A DNA stretch of 64,000 bases from Microvirga sesbaniae (lineage in GTDB: Bacteria; Pseudomonadota; Alphaproteobacteria; Rhizobiales; Beijerinckiaceae). The position numbers and the translations under genes were made by a program. The notes under the pieces are model-generated. The model was not told the origin of the DNA, ran no database searches, and saw only the letters and a program-made list of their open reading frames with translations. Within the stretch, counting starts at the first letter, position 1; every line of letters begins with the position of its first letter. Of the stretch, positions 45,650 through 53,981 are shown piece by piece. Location of the stretch: contig NZ_JAMXFJ010000004.1 of NCBI RefSeq assembly GCF_025460805.1, forward strand, positions 209,633 to 273,632, read 5' to 3'.

Positions 45650-46282
45650 GGAAACCTCCTCTCCGCAGGATGGCGAAGCATGTCACATGGCATGGGGCAC
45701 GGATGGAGCGCTGCGGATGCATCCGTGTCGCGCGGTCTCACTCCCAAGACGAGAGGATCGCCTGACCCGACCTGTCGATCCCGCGGGCGCGCCTGCGCGT
45801 GCGATGGGACGGCCGTGCACGCGACAGCGGCAAAAGGAGCGCAAGCGATGTGCAGTGCATACGCTGTCCTCCCCGATACGAACCGATCGGTGTCAGGGAC
45901 CATCCCGGGCTCCAGGAGGTCTCGGGTTGTCCTTGGCTGCTTCACTCTCTGGCGACGAGACTACCCGATCCCGACGCCGTTGCTTGACCATCGGAGCCAT
46001 CGGCTTGACATCACGGGACACGCGCCGCCTTTATTCCACCCTCAGAGAGTCCAGGCCCGGCCGGGCAGACCAGGCAAGCCTGCTCCCATGCCCGAACCCA
46101 TGGCCAAGCTCATCATCCGACACATTTCGTGATTGGTTCGGTTCCGTTCATCTCAGGTAGTCTACAAGACATGGAAATTTGTGAAGGGTCCGAGCAACCT
46201 TTCAGGCTCCGTCACGCGTTGATTCGTGGATGGGGCCGCAACAGCCAAGGTCGCGGCTGAGGTGCCGGCACGAAAGGGAACC
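45650..46282. other. Long divergent intergenic region
   Basis: 633 bp between the tandem-repeat protein and the subtilase gene. Apart from the operator at 45983-46020 no gene or other clear site was seen. Confidence 0.5.
45983..46020 (-). promoter_or_regulatory. 38-bp tandem operator, copy E (weaker)
   Basis: Minus strand: starts TGTCCCGTGATGTCAAG, ends ATGGTCAAG, exactly 38 bp. Ends, AA at 15-16 and spacing match; the CAAA and GTC cores are partly lost, but each half still carries a G-GTCAAG-like box 21 bp apart. Confidence 0.5.
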
Positions 46283-48388
46283 ATGACACGCTGGTGGCGA
46301 CATACCCTTCTTGCGGTGGCTGGCCTTGCTGTTGCCCTTCCCGTTCGCATTCAGCTGGATCTTGGCCATGGGCCCAGCCTGTCCATCCTGGACGAGGCTG
46401 CGCTTGCCAAGGACAACGGCGGGAACGGAAACGGCGGGGGGAATGGCAACGGAGGCGGAAACGGGGGAGGCCAGGGTAACGGCGGCGGCAACGCAGGCGG
46501 CGGGAATAACGGCGGAGGCAAATCCGATGGCGGTCGGGGCGGAGGTCCCGGCAACGGCAACGGCGGCAATCAGGGAAATGCCGGAGGCAATGGTAATGGC
46601 AATACCGGCGCCAACGGAAACGGCGGCGGACGGAGCGGCGGCAATGCCGGCGCCAGGGCAGGAAGCGCGAATGACAACAGCGGCAAAGGCAATTCGAACG
46701 CGGGCGGTCTTGGTGGCGGCGTAGGCGGCGGCAGGAGCAACGGCAACGACAGCAACGGCAACGACAGCAAGGGCAATGCCAATGGCGCCGGCAACGGCAG
46801 CAAGGGCAATGCCAGCGGGAACGGGAACGCCGGCATCAACAATGGAACCGGTGCGGCTTCGGCGAGCCGTGCGGGAACCGGCAACGCCGGCGCGCCGCAC
46901 CCTGGAAGCGCGACGGGCGGCACAGGCTCTCGGGTCGCCGACAAGGCCCGGACGAGCGCCGGCCAAGCCTCGGCCGGCCAGAGCAAGGCCCGCGCATCGG
47001 CATCGCGGGATCACGGTCCGGCCAAGTCCGCATCCAAGTCCGCATCCAAGTCCCCATCCAAGTCCGCATCCAAGTCCACGGCCGAGTCCACGGCCAGATC
47101 CGCGGCAAAGGCCGCGGCGCGCAAGCCGGCGGCCCGCATGGTGGCGCCCGTCCAAACCCCGCTGCCGGCAGCCCTTCCTGTCGCCGAAGAAATCGACCGG
47201 CGCCCGAAGCCGCGGCAATCCACGCGCTCGATCGTGGCGTCGGGCCTGTCGCCCGAGAACCTGGGCCGGTTGACAGCTCAGGGCTTCCGCATCGAGGCCA
47301 GGACCCAGGGCAGCATCACCGCTCAGGTGGTCAGGCTGCGGGCCCCGGCGGGTCTGTCGGTCGCCGAGGCCCGGCGATTGGTCCGTCTCGCCGATGCGAA
47401 GGCCTCGGTGGATTTCGACCAGTTCTACTACCTCGACGAGCACACGCCCGCCTGCGCGGGCCCCGAGTGTCTGGTCCAGCCTCCCGTGGATTGGACATCG
47501 CTCGTGAAATGGTCGGATGCCGAGACGCCTCAGTGCGGCCCCGCTCCCCTCATCGGGCTGATCGATACCGGGGTCAATGTGGAGCACCCGGCCCTGAAGG
47601 GGCAGGCGGTCGAGGTCATCGCCCAGCCGGAGCGCCATGCGGCCGCGTCGCTGCAGGATCACGGCACGGCGGTCGCGGCCCTTCTCGTCGGACGGCCGGC
47701 AAGCCGGACGCCGGGTCTCCTGCCGCAGGCGCGGATCATGGCGGTCGATGCCTTCTACCGGGATGGCGGCACGGCCGACCGGACCGACGTCATGACGCTC
47801 GTGGCCGCGATCGAGGCCCTGGCGGAGCGTGGGGTCCGGGTGATGAACATGAGCCTGTCGGGACCGGCCAACGAGGTTCTGCAAAAGGCCGTTGCGGCCG
47901 CCCAGGCCAAGGGCATCGTGTTCGTGGCCGCGGCCGGCAACAACGGTCCCGGGGCCGAGCCGTCCTACCCGGCGGCCTATCCGGGCGTCATCGCGGTGAC
48001 GGCCATCGACCACGACCTCAATGTGTACCGGCGCGCCACCCGCGGGCCCTATGTCGACCTGTCCGCACCCGGGGTGAACGTGTGGACGGCCTCGGCGGAG
48101 GGCAACGGCCTGCTGAGGACGGGAACCTCCTATGCGGTTCCGTTCGTCTCCGCTGCCGCAAGCCTGGTGCTCGCATCGAGTCCCACCCTGGACGTCAGGG
48201 AGGTCCAGTCGCGCCTCGAGCAGAACACGCGCGACCTCGGCCAGCCCGGGCGCGATCCCGTTTTCGGCTTCGGCCTCATCCAGATGGCGGGGCTGTGCGA
48301 ACCGCCGGAAGCCTCTCCGGCCATTGCCGCGGCACCGGCGCAGTCCTCCGACGCGTCGGCTCAGGGTGCGTTCGTGGACCAGCCGTGA
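46283..48388 (+). CDS. Subtilisin-family (S8) serine protease with long Gly/Asn-rich linker
   Basis: 701 residues from ATG 46283 (AGGGA upstream). N-terminal membrane/signal segment (TLLAVAGLAVALPV), then about 220 residues dominated by NGNGGG-type repeats, an Ala/Ser/Lys segment of SKSAS repeats (about 245-280), a linker with a second small domain (SGLSPENLGRLTAQGFRIEAR), and the S8 catalytic domain: Asp in IGLIDTGVN (about 428), His in DHGTAVAALLVG (about 460), Asn in VAAAGNNGPG and Ser616 in TGTSYAVPF. Probably a surface or secreted protease. The repeat composition is unlike its neighbours. Confidence 0.88.
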   Translation: MTRWWRHTLLAVAGLAVALPVRIQLDLGHGPSLSILDEAALAKDNGGNGNGGGNGNGGGNGGGQGNGGGNAGGGNNGGGKSDGGRGGGPGNGNGGNQGNAGGNGNGNTGANGNGGGRSGGNAGARAGSANDNSGKGNSNAGGLGGGVGGGRSNGNDSNGNDSKGNANGAGNGSKGNASGNGNAGINNGTGAASASRAGTGNAGAPHPGSATGGTGSRVADKARTSAGQASAGQSKARASASRDHGPAKSASKSASKSPSKSASKSTAESTARSAAKAAARKPAARMVAPVQTPLPAALPVAEEIDRRPKPRQSTRSIVASGLSPENLGRLTAQGFRIEARTQGSITAQVVRLRAPAGLSVAEARRLVRLADAKASVDFDQFYYLDEHTPACAGPECLVQPPVDWTSLVKWSDAETPQCGPAPLIGLIDTGVNVEHPALKGQAVEVIAQPERHAAASLQDHGTAVAALLVGRPASRTPGLLPQARIMAVDAFYRDGGTADRTDVMTLVAAIEALAERGVRVMNMSLSGPANEVLQKAVAAAQAKGIVFVAAAGNNGPGAEPSYPAAYPGVIAVTAIDHDLNVYRRATRGPYVDLSAPGVNVWTASAEGNGLLRTGTSYAVPFVSAAASLVLASSPTLDVREVQSRLEQNTRDLGQPGRDPVFGFGLIQMAGLCEPPEASPAIAAAPAQSSDASAQGAFVDQP

Positions 48389-48768
48389 TCGGCCGGCGCC
48401 CGTCCGACGGGCCGGCGCTCGCGCGGGCCGTGCCCAACGGCCAGGCGCGGCCGGTGCGGATGCCCGGCGCGGGCCGGGATCGCGGTGCGCACCGCCTGCT
48501 GGAGCAGCCGCAGCTCCTCCTGCAGGGCCGCCAGACGCGCGAGCAGCTCGGCATCGCTGAGCGGCCCGGCCGGCTGCTCCTCGCACCGCCCAACCGCCCG
48601 GATCTTGCGCAGCAGGGCCGGACCGATCGCCGGGGTGGACAGCCAGCGCGCATCCGGGATCGCCGCCACCTCCCCGAGGCTCGGGCAGCGGCCGGCGAAC
48701 TCGCCGCAGATCACCGATTGCAGCCGGGGGGAGAAATGGCTCAGGGGAAAGAGTTCGTCCCGCGACAT
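48361..48768 (-). CDS. Helix-hairpin-helix-like small protein
   Basis: 135 residues, overlapping the subtilase 3' end by 28 bp on the other strand. N-terminal half has the helix-hairpin-helix-like segment LSTPAIGPALLRKIRAV, then a leucine-rich coiled-coil (LSDAELLARLAALQEELRLLQQAV). The last 40 residues are Arg/Pro/His-rich and may be disordered. Unknown function, possibly nucleic-acid binding. A six-unit 14-bp tandem repeat sits immediately upstream of its ATG. Confidence 0.6.
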   Translation of the reverse strand: MSRDELFPLSHFSPRLQSVICGEFAGRCPSLGEVAAIPDARWLSTPAIGPALLRKIRAVGRCEEQPAGPLSDAELLARLAALQEELRLLQQAVRTAIPARAGHPHRPRLAVGHGPRERRPVGRAPADHGWSTNAP

Positions 48769-48770
48769 GG

Positions 48771-48854
48771 GCTTTGATCCTCGGGCTTTGATCCTCGGGC
48801 TTTGATCCTGGGGCTTCGATCCTGGGGCTTCGATCTTCTCGCTTCGATCCTGGC
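48771..48854. repeat. 14-bp tandem repeat, six units
   Basis: GCTTTGATCCTCGG twice, GCTTTGATCCTGGG, GCTTCGATCCTGGG, GCTTCGATCTTCTC, GCTTCGATCCTGGC: six exact 14-bp steps. It begins two bases upstream of the start codon of the minus-strand gene at 48361-48768, so copy-number change would alter its leader. Confidence 0.9.
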
Positions 48855-48958
48855 GTTCGGGTCCGGGTTCGACCGGAGCCCTATCGCAGAAGCCGATCGT
48901 GTCTGCTCCGGGGCTGAATCAAGGCCAAGCCTGGGCATTGCCCGAACCTATCCTTTTG

Positions 48959-48992
48959 GACCCGCGACCTCACGGGTCCGTCCGATGCGCTA
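48959..48992. repeat. Palindromic repeat unit supplying a stop codon
   Basis: GGACCCGCGACC ... GGTCCGTCCGATGCGCTAG. The CTA at 48990-48992 is the stop codon (TAG on the minus strand) of the MFS gene. Confidence 0.7.
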
Positions 48993-50198
48993 GCCCAGGC
49001 GGGCACGAATGACCATCACCCCTGCCAGGGTCAGAGCCGCGAAGGCGGCTCCCGCCAGAAACGTGCCCTGGGGTCCGACGCTGTCCCAGAGCGCTCCGGC
49101 AAGGACGCTCGCCAGCAGCAGCGCCACCCCGGTGACCAGGTTGAACATGCCAAAGGCCGTGCCGCGCAGTTCCGCCGGGGCCGCTTCCGCCACCAGGGTG
49201 GCGAGCAGGCCCTGGGTGAACCCCATATGCAGCCCCCAGAGCGCAACGCCGACCACCAGAGGCCCCAGCCCGGACGCGAAGGCCAGGACCAGATCGGCCG
49301 CCACCAGCATCAGCAGCCCGACGACCAGGAGCGTCACGCGGTCCATGCGGTCGGCCAGCACCCCGACCGGATAGGCCGATAGGGAATAGGCCACGCCCAT
49401 GATGACCAGCACGAGGGGAACGAACGCCACCGGCAAGCCCACCGACTGGGCCCGGAGCAGCAAAAAGGCTTCGCTGAACCGCGCCAGGGTGAACACGGCG
49501 GCCACCGCCACCACCCACCAGTACATGGCGCCCAGCCGGCGAAGCTCGCTCCGGCTCAAGGGCATGCGCACCCGGCGCAGCCCTGGCGGGCGCTCCGGCT
49601 CCCTGACCCCGATCAGCAGCACGGCCACGGCCAGAACGGCCGGCACGACGGCGATCCAGAACACCGTCTGGAAATGATCGGCTGTCAGCCACATCAGCCC
49701 GATGGCCAGCAATGGCCCCGTGAAGGCCCCGATGGTGTCGAGGGACTGGCGCAGCCCGAAGCTCGCCCCGCGCAGGTGCGGCGGCGCGATGTCGGCCACC
49801 AGGGCGTCGCGCGGCGCGCCGCGGATGCCCTTGCCGATCCGGTCGAGGAAGCGCGCCGCGACGAGGCCGTCGATCCCGGACGCCATCGGGAAGATCGGTT
49901 TGGTGAGCGCCCCGAGCCCGTAGCCGAGAACCGCCAGGAGCTTGCGCCGGCCGAGCCAGTCGCTGAGGGCGCCGGAGAAGATCTTGGTGATGGAGGCGGT
50001 GGATTCGGCAATGCCCTCGATGATCCCGACCGCGAGCGCCGAGGCGCCGAGCACGGACACCATGTAGACAGGCAGCAGGGCGTGGATCATCTCGGACGAG
50101 ATGTCCATCAGCATCGACACGAAGCCGAGAACCCAGACGCCTGTCGGAATCCCCTGGCGGTTCACGCGGTGAGAGCCCTCGTCCACTGTCGTTCCCAT
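48990..50198 (-). CDS. MFS transporter
   Basis: 402 residues with twelve predicted membrane helices. The conserved MFS loop 2-3 motif reads SGALSDWLGRRKLLAVLGYGLGALTKP, and a second appears at PVGVLADRMDRVTLLVVG. RFLDRIGKGIRGAPRDALVAD is a typical signature of the YfiS/NepI-like drug/solute branch (MFS_1). Substrate unknown; likely an efflux or uptake carrier in the inner membrane. Single gene. Confidence 0.92.
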   Translation of the reverse strand: MGTTVDEGSHRVNRQGIPTGVWVLGFVSMLMDISSEMIHALLPVYMVSVLGASALAVGIIEGIAESTASITKIFSGALSDWLGRRKLLAVLGYGLGALTKPIFPMASGIDGLVAARFLDRIGKGIRGAPRDALVADIAPPHLRGASFGLRQSLDTIGAFTGPLLAIGLMWLTADHFQTVFWIAVVPAVLAVAVLLIGVREPERPPGLRRVRMPLSRSELRRLGAMYWWVVAVAAVFTLARFSEAFLLLRAQSVGLPVAFVPLVLVIMGVAYSLSAYPVGVLADRMDRVTLLVVGLLMLVAADLVLAFASGLGPLVVGVALWGLHMGFTQGLLATLVAEAAPAELRGTAFGMFNLVTGVALLLASVLAGALWDSVGPQGTFLAGAAFAALTLAGVMVIRARLG

Positions 50199-50370
50199 GT
50201 GCCCCTGCCTATGCGCTCCTGCCGGTTCGAGCTGAGCGTTTCACAGAGGCTGTTAGGAAGTCTGCCGTCGCCTGTCCAGATGCGCCCTACGGGTGCGCCG
50301 GGCGTTCGAACGCTCGGCCGCAGCCCTTCCGCCGCATCCTGGCCCGAGACCGGGACGAAACGGTCGGACC

Positions 50371-50634
50371 TCAGGTCGAGCCCTTCGCCGGTCTGCGGGG
50401 CCGCCTGGTCTTGGCCGGGGCTTCGGATGCGGCCTCAAGGGCCTCGACCGCTGCGACGGGGGGCGCCTCCTCGACCGTCGCGTCCGAGCGGTCCGATGCG
50501 GCGTCGGATGACCGGCCCTCGGCCTGGAGGGCCCGTTCTGCCTCCAGCCAATGGTCCTCGGGATTGCCGCTCCGGCCCTGGCGCTCCCAGATCTCGTAGG
50601 CTCTCGTGCGAATCCTCTCCTCGCGATGATCCAT
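50371..50634 (-). CDS. DUF2934 domain protein
   Basis: 87 residues from ATG 50634. N-terminal DUF2934 (IRTRAYEIWERQGRSGNPEDHWLEAERAL), a short helical domain widespread in rhizobia, then an acidic/Ala linker and a basic tail (KTRRPRRPAKGST). Function unknown; the basic end hints at nucleic-acid contact. RBS AGGCC-rich and weak. Confidence 0.85.
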   Translation of the reverse strand: MDHREERIRTRAYEIWERQGRSGNPEDHWLEAERALQAEGRSSDAASDRSDATVEEAPPVAAVEALEAASEAPAKTRRPRRPAKGST

Positions 50635-50771
50635 GCTTGGCCTCCTGGGGCAGTGGCTTCGAGACTGTCGAATGTGGGACGCCGCCTCCCGGCGACAACG
50701 GCCCTTGACTTGCGCAATGCTGCCGCGCCCCTGCATGGGCCTTGCGGATGTACGCGATCCGGCATGCCGCC

Positions 50772-51584
50772 TCAGGCGACGCCGTCAGCCTCGACCCCTC
50801 TCAGGAAACGGGAGATCACACCGGCCAGGAGCCTCTCGTCCTCCCGATGGGGCACGTGCCCGGCTCCGGGAAGGATGCAGGCCGTGCCGCGCCCGGCCGC
50901 GATACGGCGGGGATGTTCGGCGGATCCGTACTCGTCGCGCTCCCCGTGAACGGCCAGCACCGGGCAGCGGACCCCTGCCAGGGCCTCGTTCAGGGACCAA
51001 TGGGCGAAATCGGGCGACAGCCAGGTGCCGATCCAGGCCTCGACGGCCCAGAGGGCCTTGTCGCCGTGGTATCGCGCCAGGCGCGCACGATGGGCCGGAT
51101 CCTGGAAGTCGCGCTGCGCGACGCGGATGCCCGCGAGGGTTCTGTCCTCGACGAAGGCCTGGGCGGCGACCGTGACGAGCGCGCGGCAGCGGGCGGGAAA
51201 GCGGGCGGCCGTCTCGACGGCCATGCCGCCCCCGACGCTGTGGCCGCAGGCGATGAAGTCCTGCACGTCGAGCTGCTCGCACACCCGTGGGACGACGTGC
51301 TGCGCCTCCCGGGCGACGAAATCGAACGGCAGCCGCCCCGGATAGGGATCTGACCGGCCGAAGCCGAGACGGTCATAGGCGATCACCCGCCGGCCGGTCG
51401 CGGCCGCGAGAGCCTTCGGGAAACTGCGCCACAGCTCGACGCAGCCGAGGGAATCGTGCAGCAGCAGGATCGGCGCGTGCGTCGCAGGAGCCTCCGGCGT
51501 CCAGATCCTGGCGAAGAGGCTGCCCCCGTCGACCGGAATCCGGGTGTCCTGCTCGTTGATCGTGACCGGCGGGCTATCGGGCAT
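50772..51584 (-). CDS. Alpha/beta hydrolase
   Basis: 270 residues from ATG 51584. Oxyanion region LLLHDSLGCVELWRSFPKAL, nucleophile elbow CGHSVGGGMAVE (Ser), acid LAVHGERDEYG (Asp) and His in PGAGHVPHRED. An esterase or C-C hydrolase of unknown substrate. It lies 88 bp behind the tartrate dehydrogenase gene on the same strand and may act on an ester or lactone of a tartrate-like acid; that is inference. Confidence 0.9.
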   Translation of the reverse strand: MPDSPPVTINEQDTRIPVDGGSLFARIWTPEAPATHAPILLLHDSLGCVELWRSFPKALAAATGRRVIAYDRLGFGRSDPYPGRLPFDFVAREAQHVVPRVCEQLDVQDFIACGHSVGGGMAVETAARFPARCRALVTVAAQAFVEDRTLAGIRVAQRDFQDPAHRARLARYHGDKALWAVEAWIGTWLSPDFAHWSLNEALAGVRCPVLAVHGERDEYGSAEHPRRIAAGRGTACILPGAGHVPHREDERLLAGVISRFLRGVEADGVA

Positions 51585-51672
51585 GGCGGCGTTCGGCCTT
51601 GTCTCGTTCGGGGACGGCTTACCGCGCCCGACGACATGCGGCAACGCCCGGACGGAGCGGCGCCCGCGCCCC

Positions 51673-52749
51673 CTATGCGTTGTCACCGTGAATGGCCGCG
51701 ATCACCGCATCCGTGACCTGACGGGTCGTGGCCTGGCCGCCGAGATCCGGCGTATGCAGCGAGGGATCGGCCGTCGCCCGCTCGATCGCCCGCATGAGGC
51801 GCTCGGCGGCCGGCTTCTCGCCGAGATGCTCCAGCATCATGGTGGCCGTCCAGAACGTGCCGACCGGATTGGCGATGCCCTTGCCGGTGATGTCGAAGGC
51901 GGAGCCGTGGATGGGCTCGAACATCGACGGGAAATTCCTCTCCGGGTTGAGGTTCGCCGTGGGCGCGATGCCGAGGGAGCCGGCGAGCGCCGCAGCCAGA
52001 TCCGACAGAATGTCCGCATGCAGGTTGGTGGCCACGATGGTGTCGAGACTCTGGGGCTTGAGGGTCATGCGCATGGTCATGGCGTCGACCAGCATCTTGT
52101 CCCAGGTCACGTCCGGGAAGTCCCGCGCCACCTCGGCGGCGATCTCGTCCCACATGACCATGCCGTGGCGCTGGGCGTTCGATTTCGTCACCACCGTCAG
52201 GAGCTTGCGCGGCCGCGACTGCGCGAGCCTGAAGGCATAGCGCATGATGCGGGTGACGCCGGCCCGGGTGAAGATCGACACCTCCGTGGCCACCTCCTCC
52301 GGCAGCCCCCGGTGCGAGCGGCCGCCCTGGCCGGCGTACTCGCCCTCGGAGTTCTCGCGCACGATCACCCAGTCGAGATCCCTCGCGGCCACGTTGCGCA
52401 GAGGCCCTTCGATCCCCGGAAGGATGCGTGTCGGGCGCACGTTCGCGTATTGATCGAACGGCTGGCAGATCGCCAGGCGCAGGCCCCACAGGGTGACGTG
52501 ATCGGGAACGTCCGGCGCGCCCACGGCGCCGAAATAGATCGCATCGAAGCCTTTGAGCGTCTCGCGGCCGTTCTCCGGCATCATGACGCCATGAGCCTTG
52601 TAGTAGTCCGAGCCCCAGTCGAAGGTCTCGACATCGAGCCGGAAGCTCCCGTCGCGGGCCGCGAGGGCGTGAAGGACCTCGACGCCGGCCGCGATGACTT
52701 CCTTGCCGATTCCATCGCCCGGGATGGCGGCGATCTTGTAGCTGTTCAT
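51673..52749 (-). CDS. ttuC: Tartrate dehydrogenase / D-malate decarboxylase (second copy)
   Basis: 358 residues from ATG 52749. Isocitrate/isopropylmalate dehydrogenase family: IPGDGIGKEV, RENSEGEYAGQGG, metal-binding DAMTMRM region, NLHADILSDLAAALAGSLG, FEPIHGSA. Of TtuC length and type. Oxidises tartrate to oxaloglycolate or decarboxylates D-malate with NAD. It is about half identical by eye to the next gene upstream (52811-53893), with the same motif order, so the pair is a tandem duplication with divergence. Confidence 0.85.
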   Translation of the reverse strand: MNSYKIAAIPGDGIGKEVIAAGVEVLHALAARDGSFRLDVETFDWGSDYYKAHGVMMPENGRETLKGFDAIYFGAVGAPDVPDHVTLWGLRLAICQPFDQYANVRPTRILPGIEGPLRNVAARDLDWVIVRENSEGEYAGQGGRSHRGLPEEVATEVSIFTRAGVTRIMRYAFRLAQSRPRKLLTVVTKSNAQRHGMVMWDEIAAEVARDFPDVTWDKMLVDAMTMRMTLKPQSLDTIVATNLHADILSDLAAALAGSLGIAPTANLNPERNFPSMFEPIHGSAFDITGKGIANPVGTFWTATMMLEHLGEKPAAERLMRAIERATADPSLHTPDLGGQATTRQVTDAVIAAIHGDNA

Positions 52750-52810
52750 GATGGCACCTGGTGTTGTCGGCCGCCGGACGGGCGGCGGCCGAGGATCGTG
52801 TCGGGTTCGA

Positions 52811-53893
52811 TTAGCCGAGCGCCTCGGCCACGGCCTTGCCGGTGGTCTCGGTTCCGGCATTCCCGCCGAGATCGCGGGTGCGCAGGGTCCGCTCGCTCAG
52901 GACGTCCTCGATGGCCTGGACGATGGCGGCGGCCGCTTCGGTTTCGCCGAGATGCTCCAGCATCATGGCGCCGGCCCAGATCTGGCCGATGGGGTTGGCG
53001 ACACCCTGCCCGGCGATGTCGGGTGCCGAGCCGTGGACCGGCTCGAAGAGCGACGGGAAGTCGCTGTTCGGATTGATGTTGCCCGAGGGCGCGATGCCGA
53101 TGGTGCCCGTGCAGGCGGGCCCGAGATCGGACAGGATGTCGCCGAACAGGTTCGACGCGACGACCACGTCGAACCAGTCGGGATGCAGCACGAAATGGGC
53201 GGTCAGGATGTCGATGTGGTACTTGTCCCAGGTCACGTCCGGATAGCGCTTGGCCATCTCCTCCACGCGCTCGTCCCAGTAGGGCATGGTGATCGAGATA
53301 CCGTTCGACTTGGTGGCCGAGGTCAGGTGCTTCTTGGGCCGCTTCTGCGCGAGGTCGAAGGCGAATTGCAGCACACGGTTGACGCCGATGCGCGTCATCA
53401 CGGTTTCCTGGATGACGACCTCGCGGTCGGTGCCGGGAAACATCTTGCCGCCGATGGACGAATACTCGCCCTCGGTGTTCTCGCGCACCACCCAGAAGTC
53501 GATGTCGCCGGGCTTGCGGTTGGCGAGCGGTGTCGGCACGCCCGGCATCAGCCGCACGGGCCGCAGGTTGATGTACTGGTCGAACTCGCGCCGGAACTGC
53601 AGCAGCGACCCCCAGAGCGAGACGTGGTCCGGGATCTTCTCCGGCCAGCCGACCGCTCCGAAGAAGATGGCATCATGCGAGCCGATCTGCTCCTTCCAGT
53701 CCTCGGGCAGCATGCGGCCGTGCCTGGCGTAGTAGTCGTAGGACGAGAAGTCGAAATGATCGAGTTGCAGGTCGAAGCCGAATTTCTTGGCCGCGGCCTC
53801 CAGGACGCGCACGCCCTCGGGGGTGGTTTCCTTGCCGATGCCGTCGCCGGGAATGACGGCGAGCCGATAGCGCTTCTTGTGATCCGATGCCAT
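52811..53893 (-). CDS. ttuC: Tartrate dehydrogenase / D-malate dehydrogenase (first copy)
   Basis: 360 residues from ATG 53893. Motifs: VIPGDGIGKETTPEGVRVLE, RENTEGEYSSIGGKMF, DRNF-like active-site stretch DKYHIDILTAHF, NLFGDILSDLGPACTGTIG, FEPVHGSAPDIAG. Close to characterised tartrate dehydrogenases of Agrobacterium and Pseudomonas. It is 61 bp from the second copy and 88 bp from the TctC gene, all on the minus strand, forming one carboxylate-use operon. Confidence 0.9.
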   Translation of the reverse strand: MASDHKKRYRLAVIPGDGIGKETTPEGVRVLEAAAKKFGFDLQLDHFDFSSYDYYARHGRMLPEDWKEQIGSHDAIFFGAVGWPEKIPDHVSLWGSLLQFRREFDQYINLRPVRLMPGVPTPLANRKPGDIDFWVVRENTEGEYSSIGGKMFPGTDREVVIQETVMTRIGVNRVLQFAFDLAQKRPKKHLTSATKSNGISITMPYWDERVEEMAKRYPDVTWDKYHIDILTAHFVLHPDWFDVVVASNLFGDILSDLGPACTGTIGIAPSGNINPNSDFPSLFEPVHGSAPDIAGQGVANPIGQIWAGAMMLEHLGETEAAAAIVQAIEDVLSERTLRTRDLGGNAGTETTGKAVAEALG

Positions 53894-53981
53894 GTGAAAA
53901 TCCGTGTGAAGATCCGTTCGTCTGTCATGAAGGCCTGGGGCGGTCGTGGACCCGTCCGGCACGCGCATCCGCCCCCGGGTG

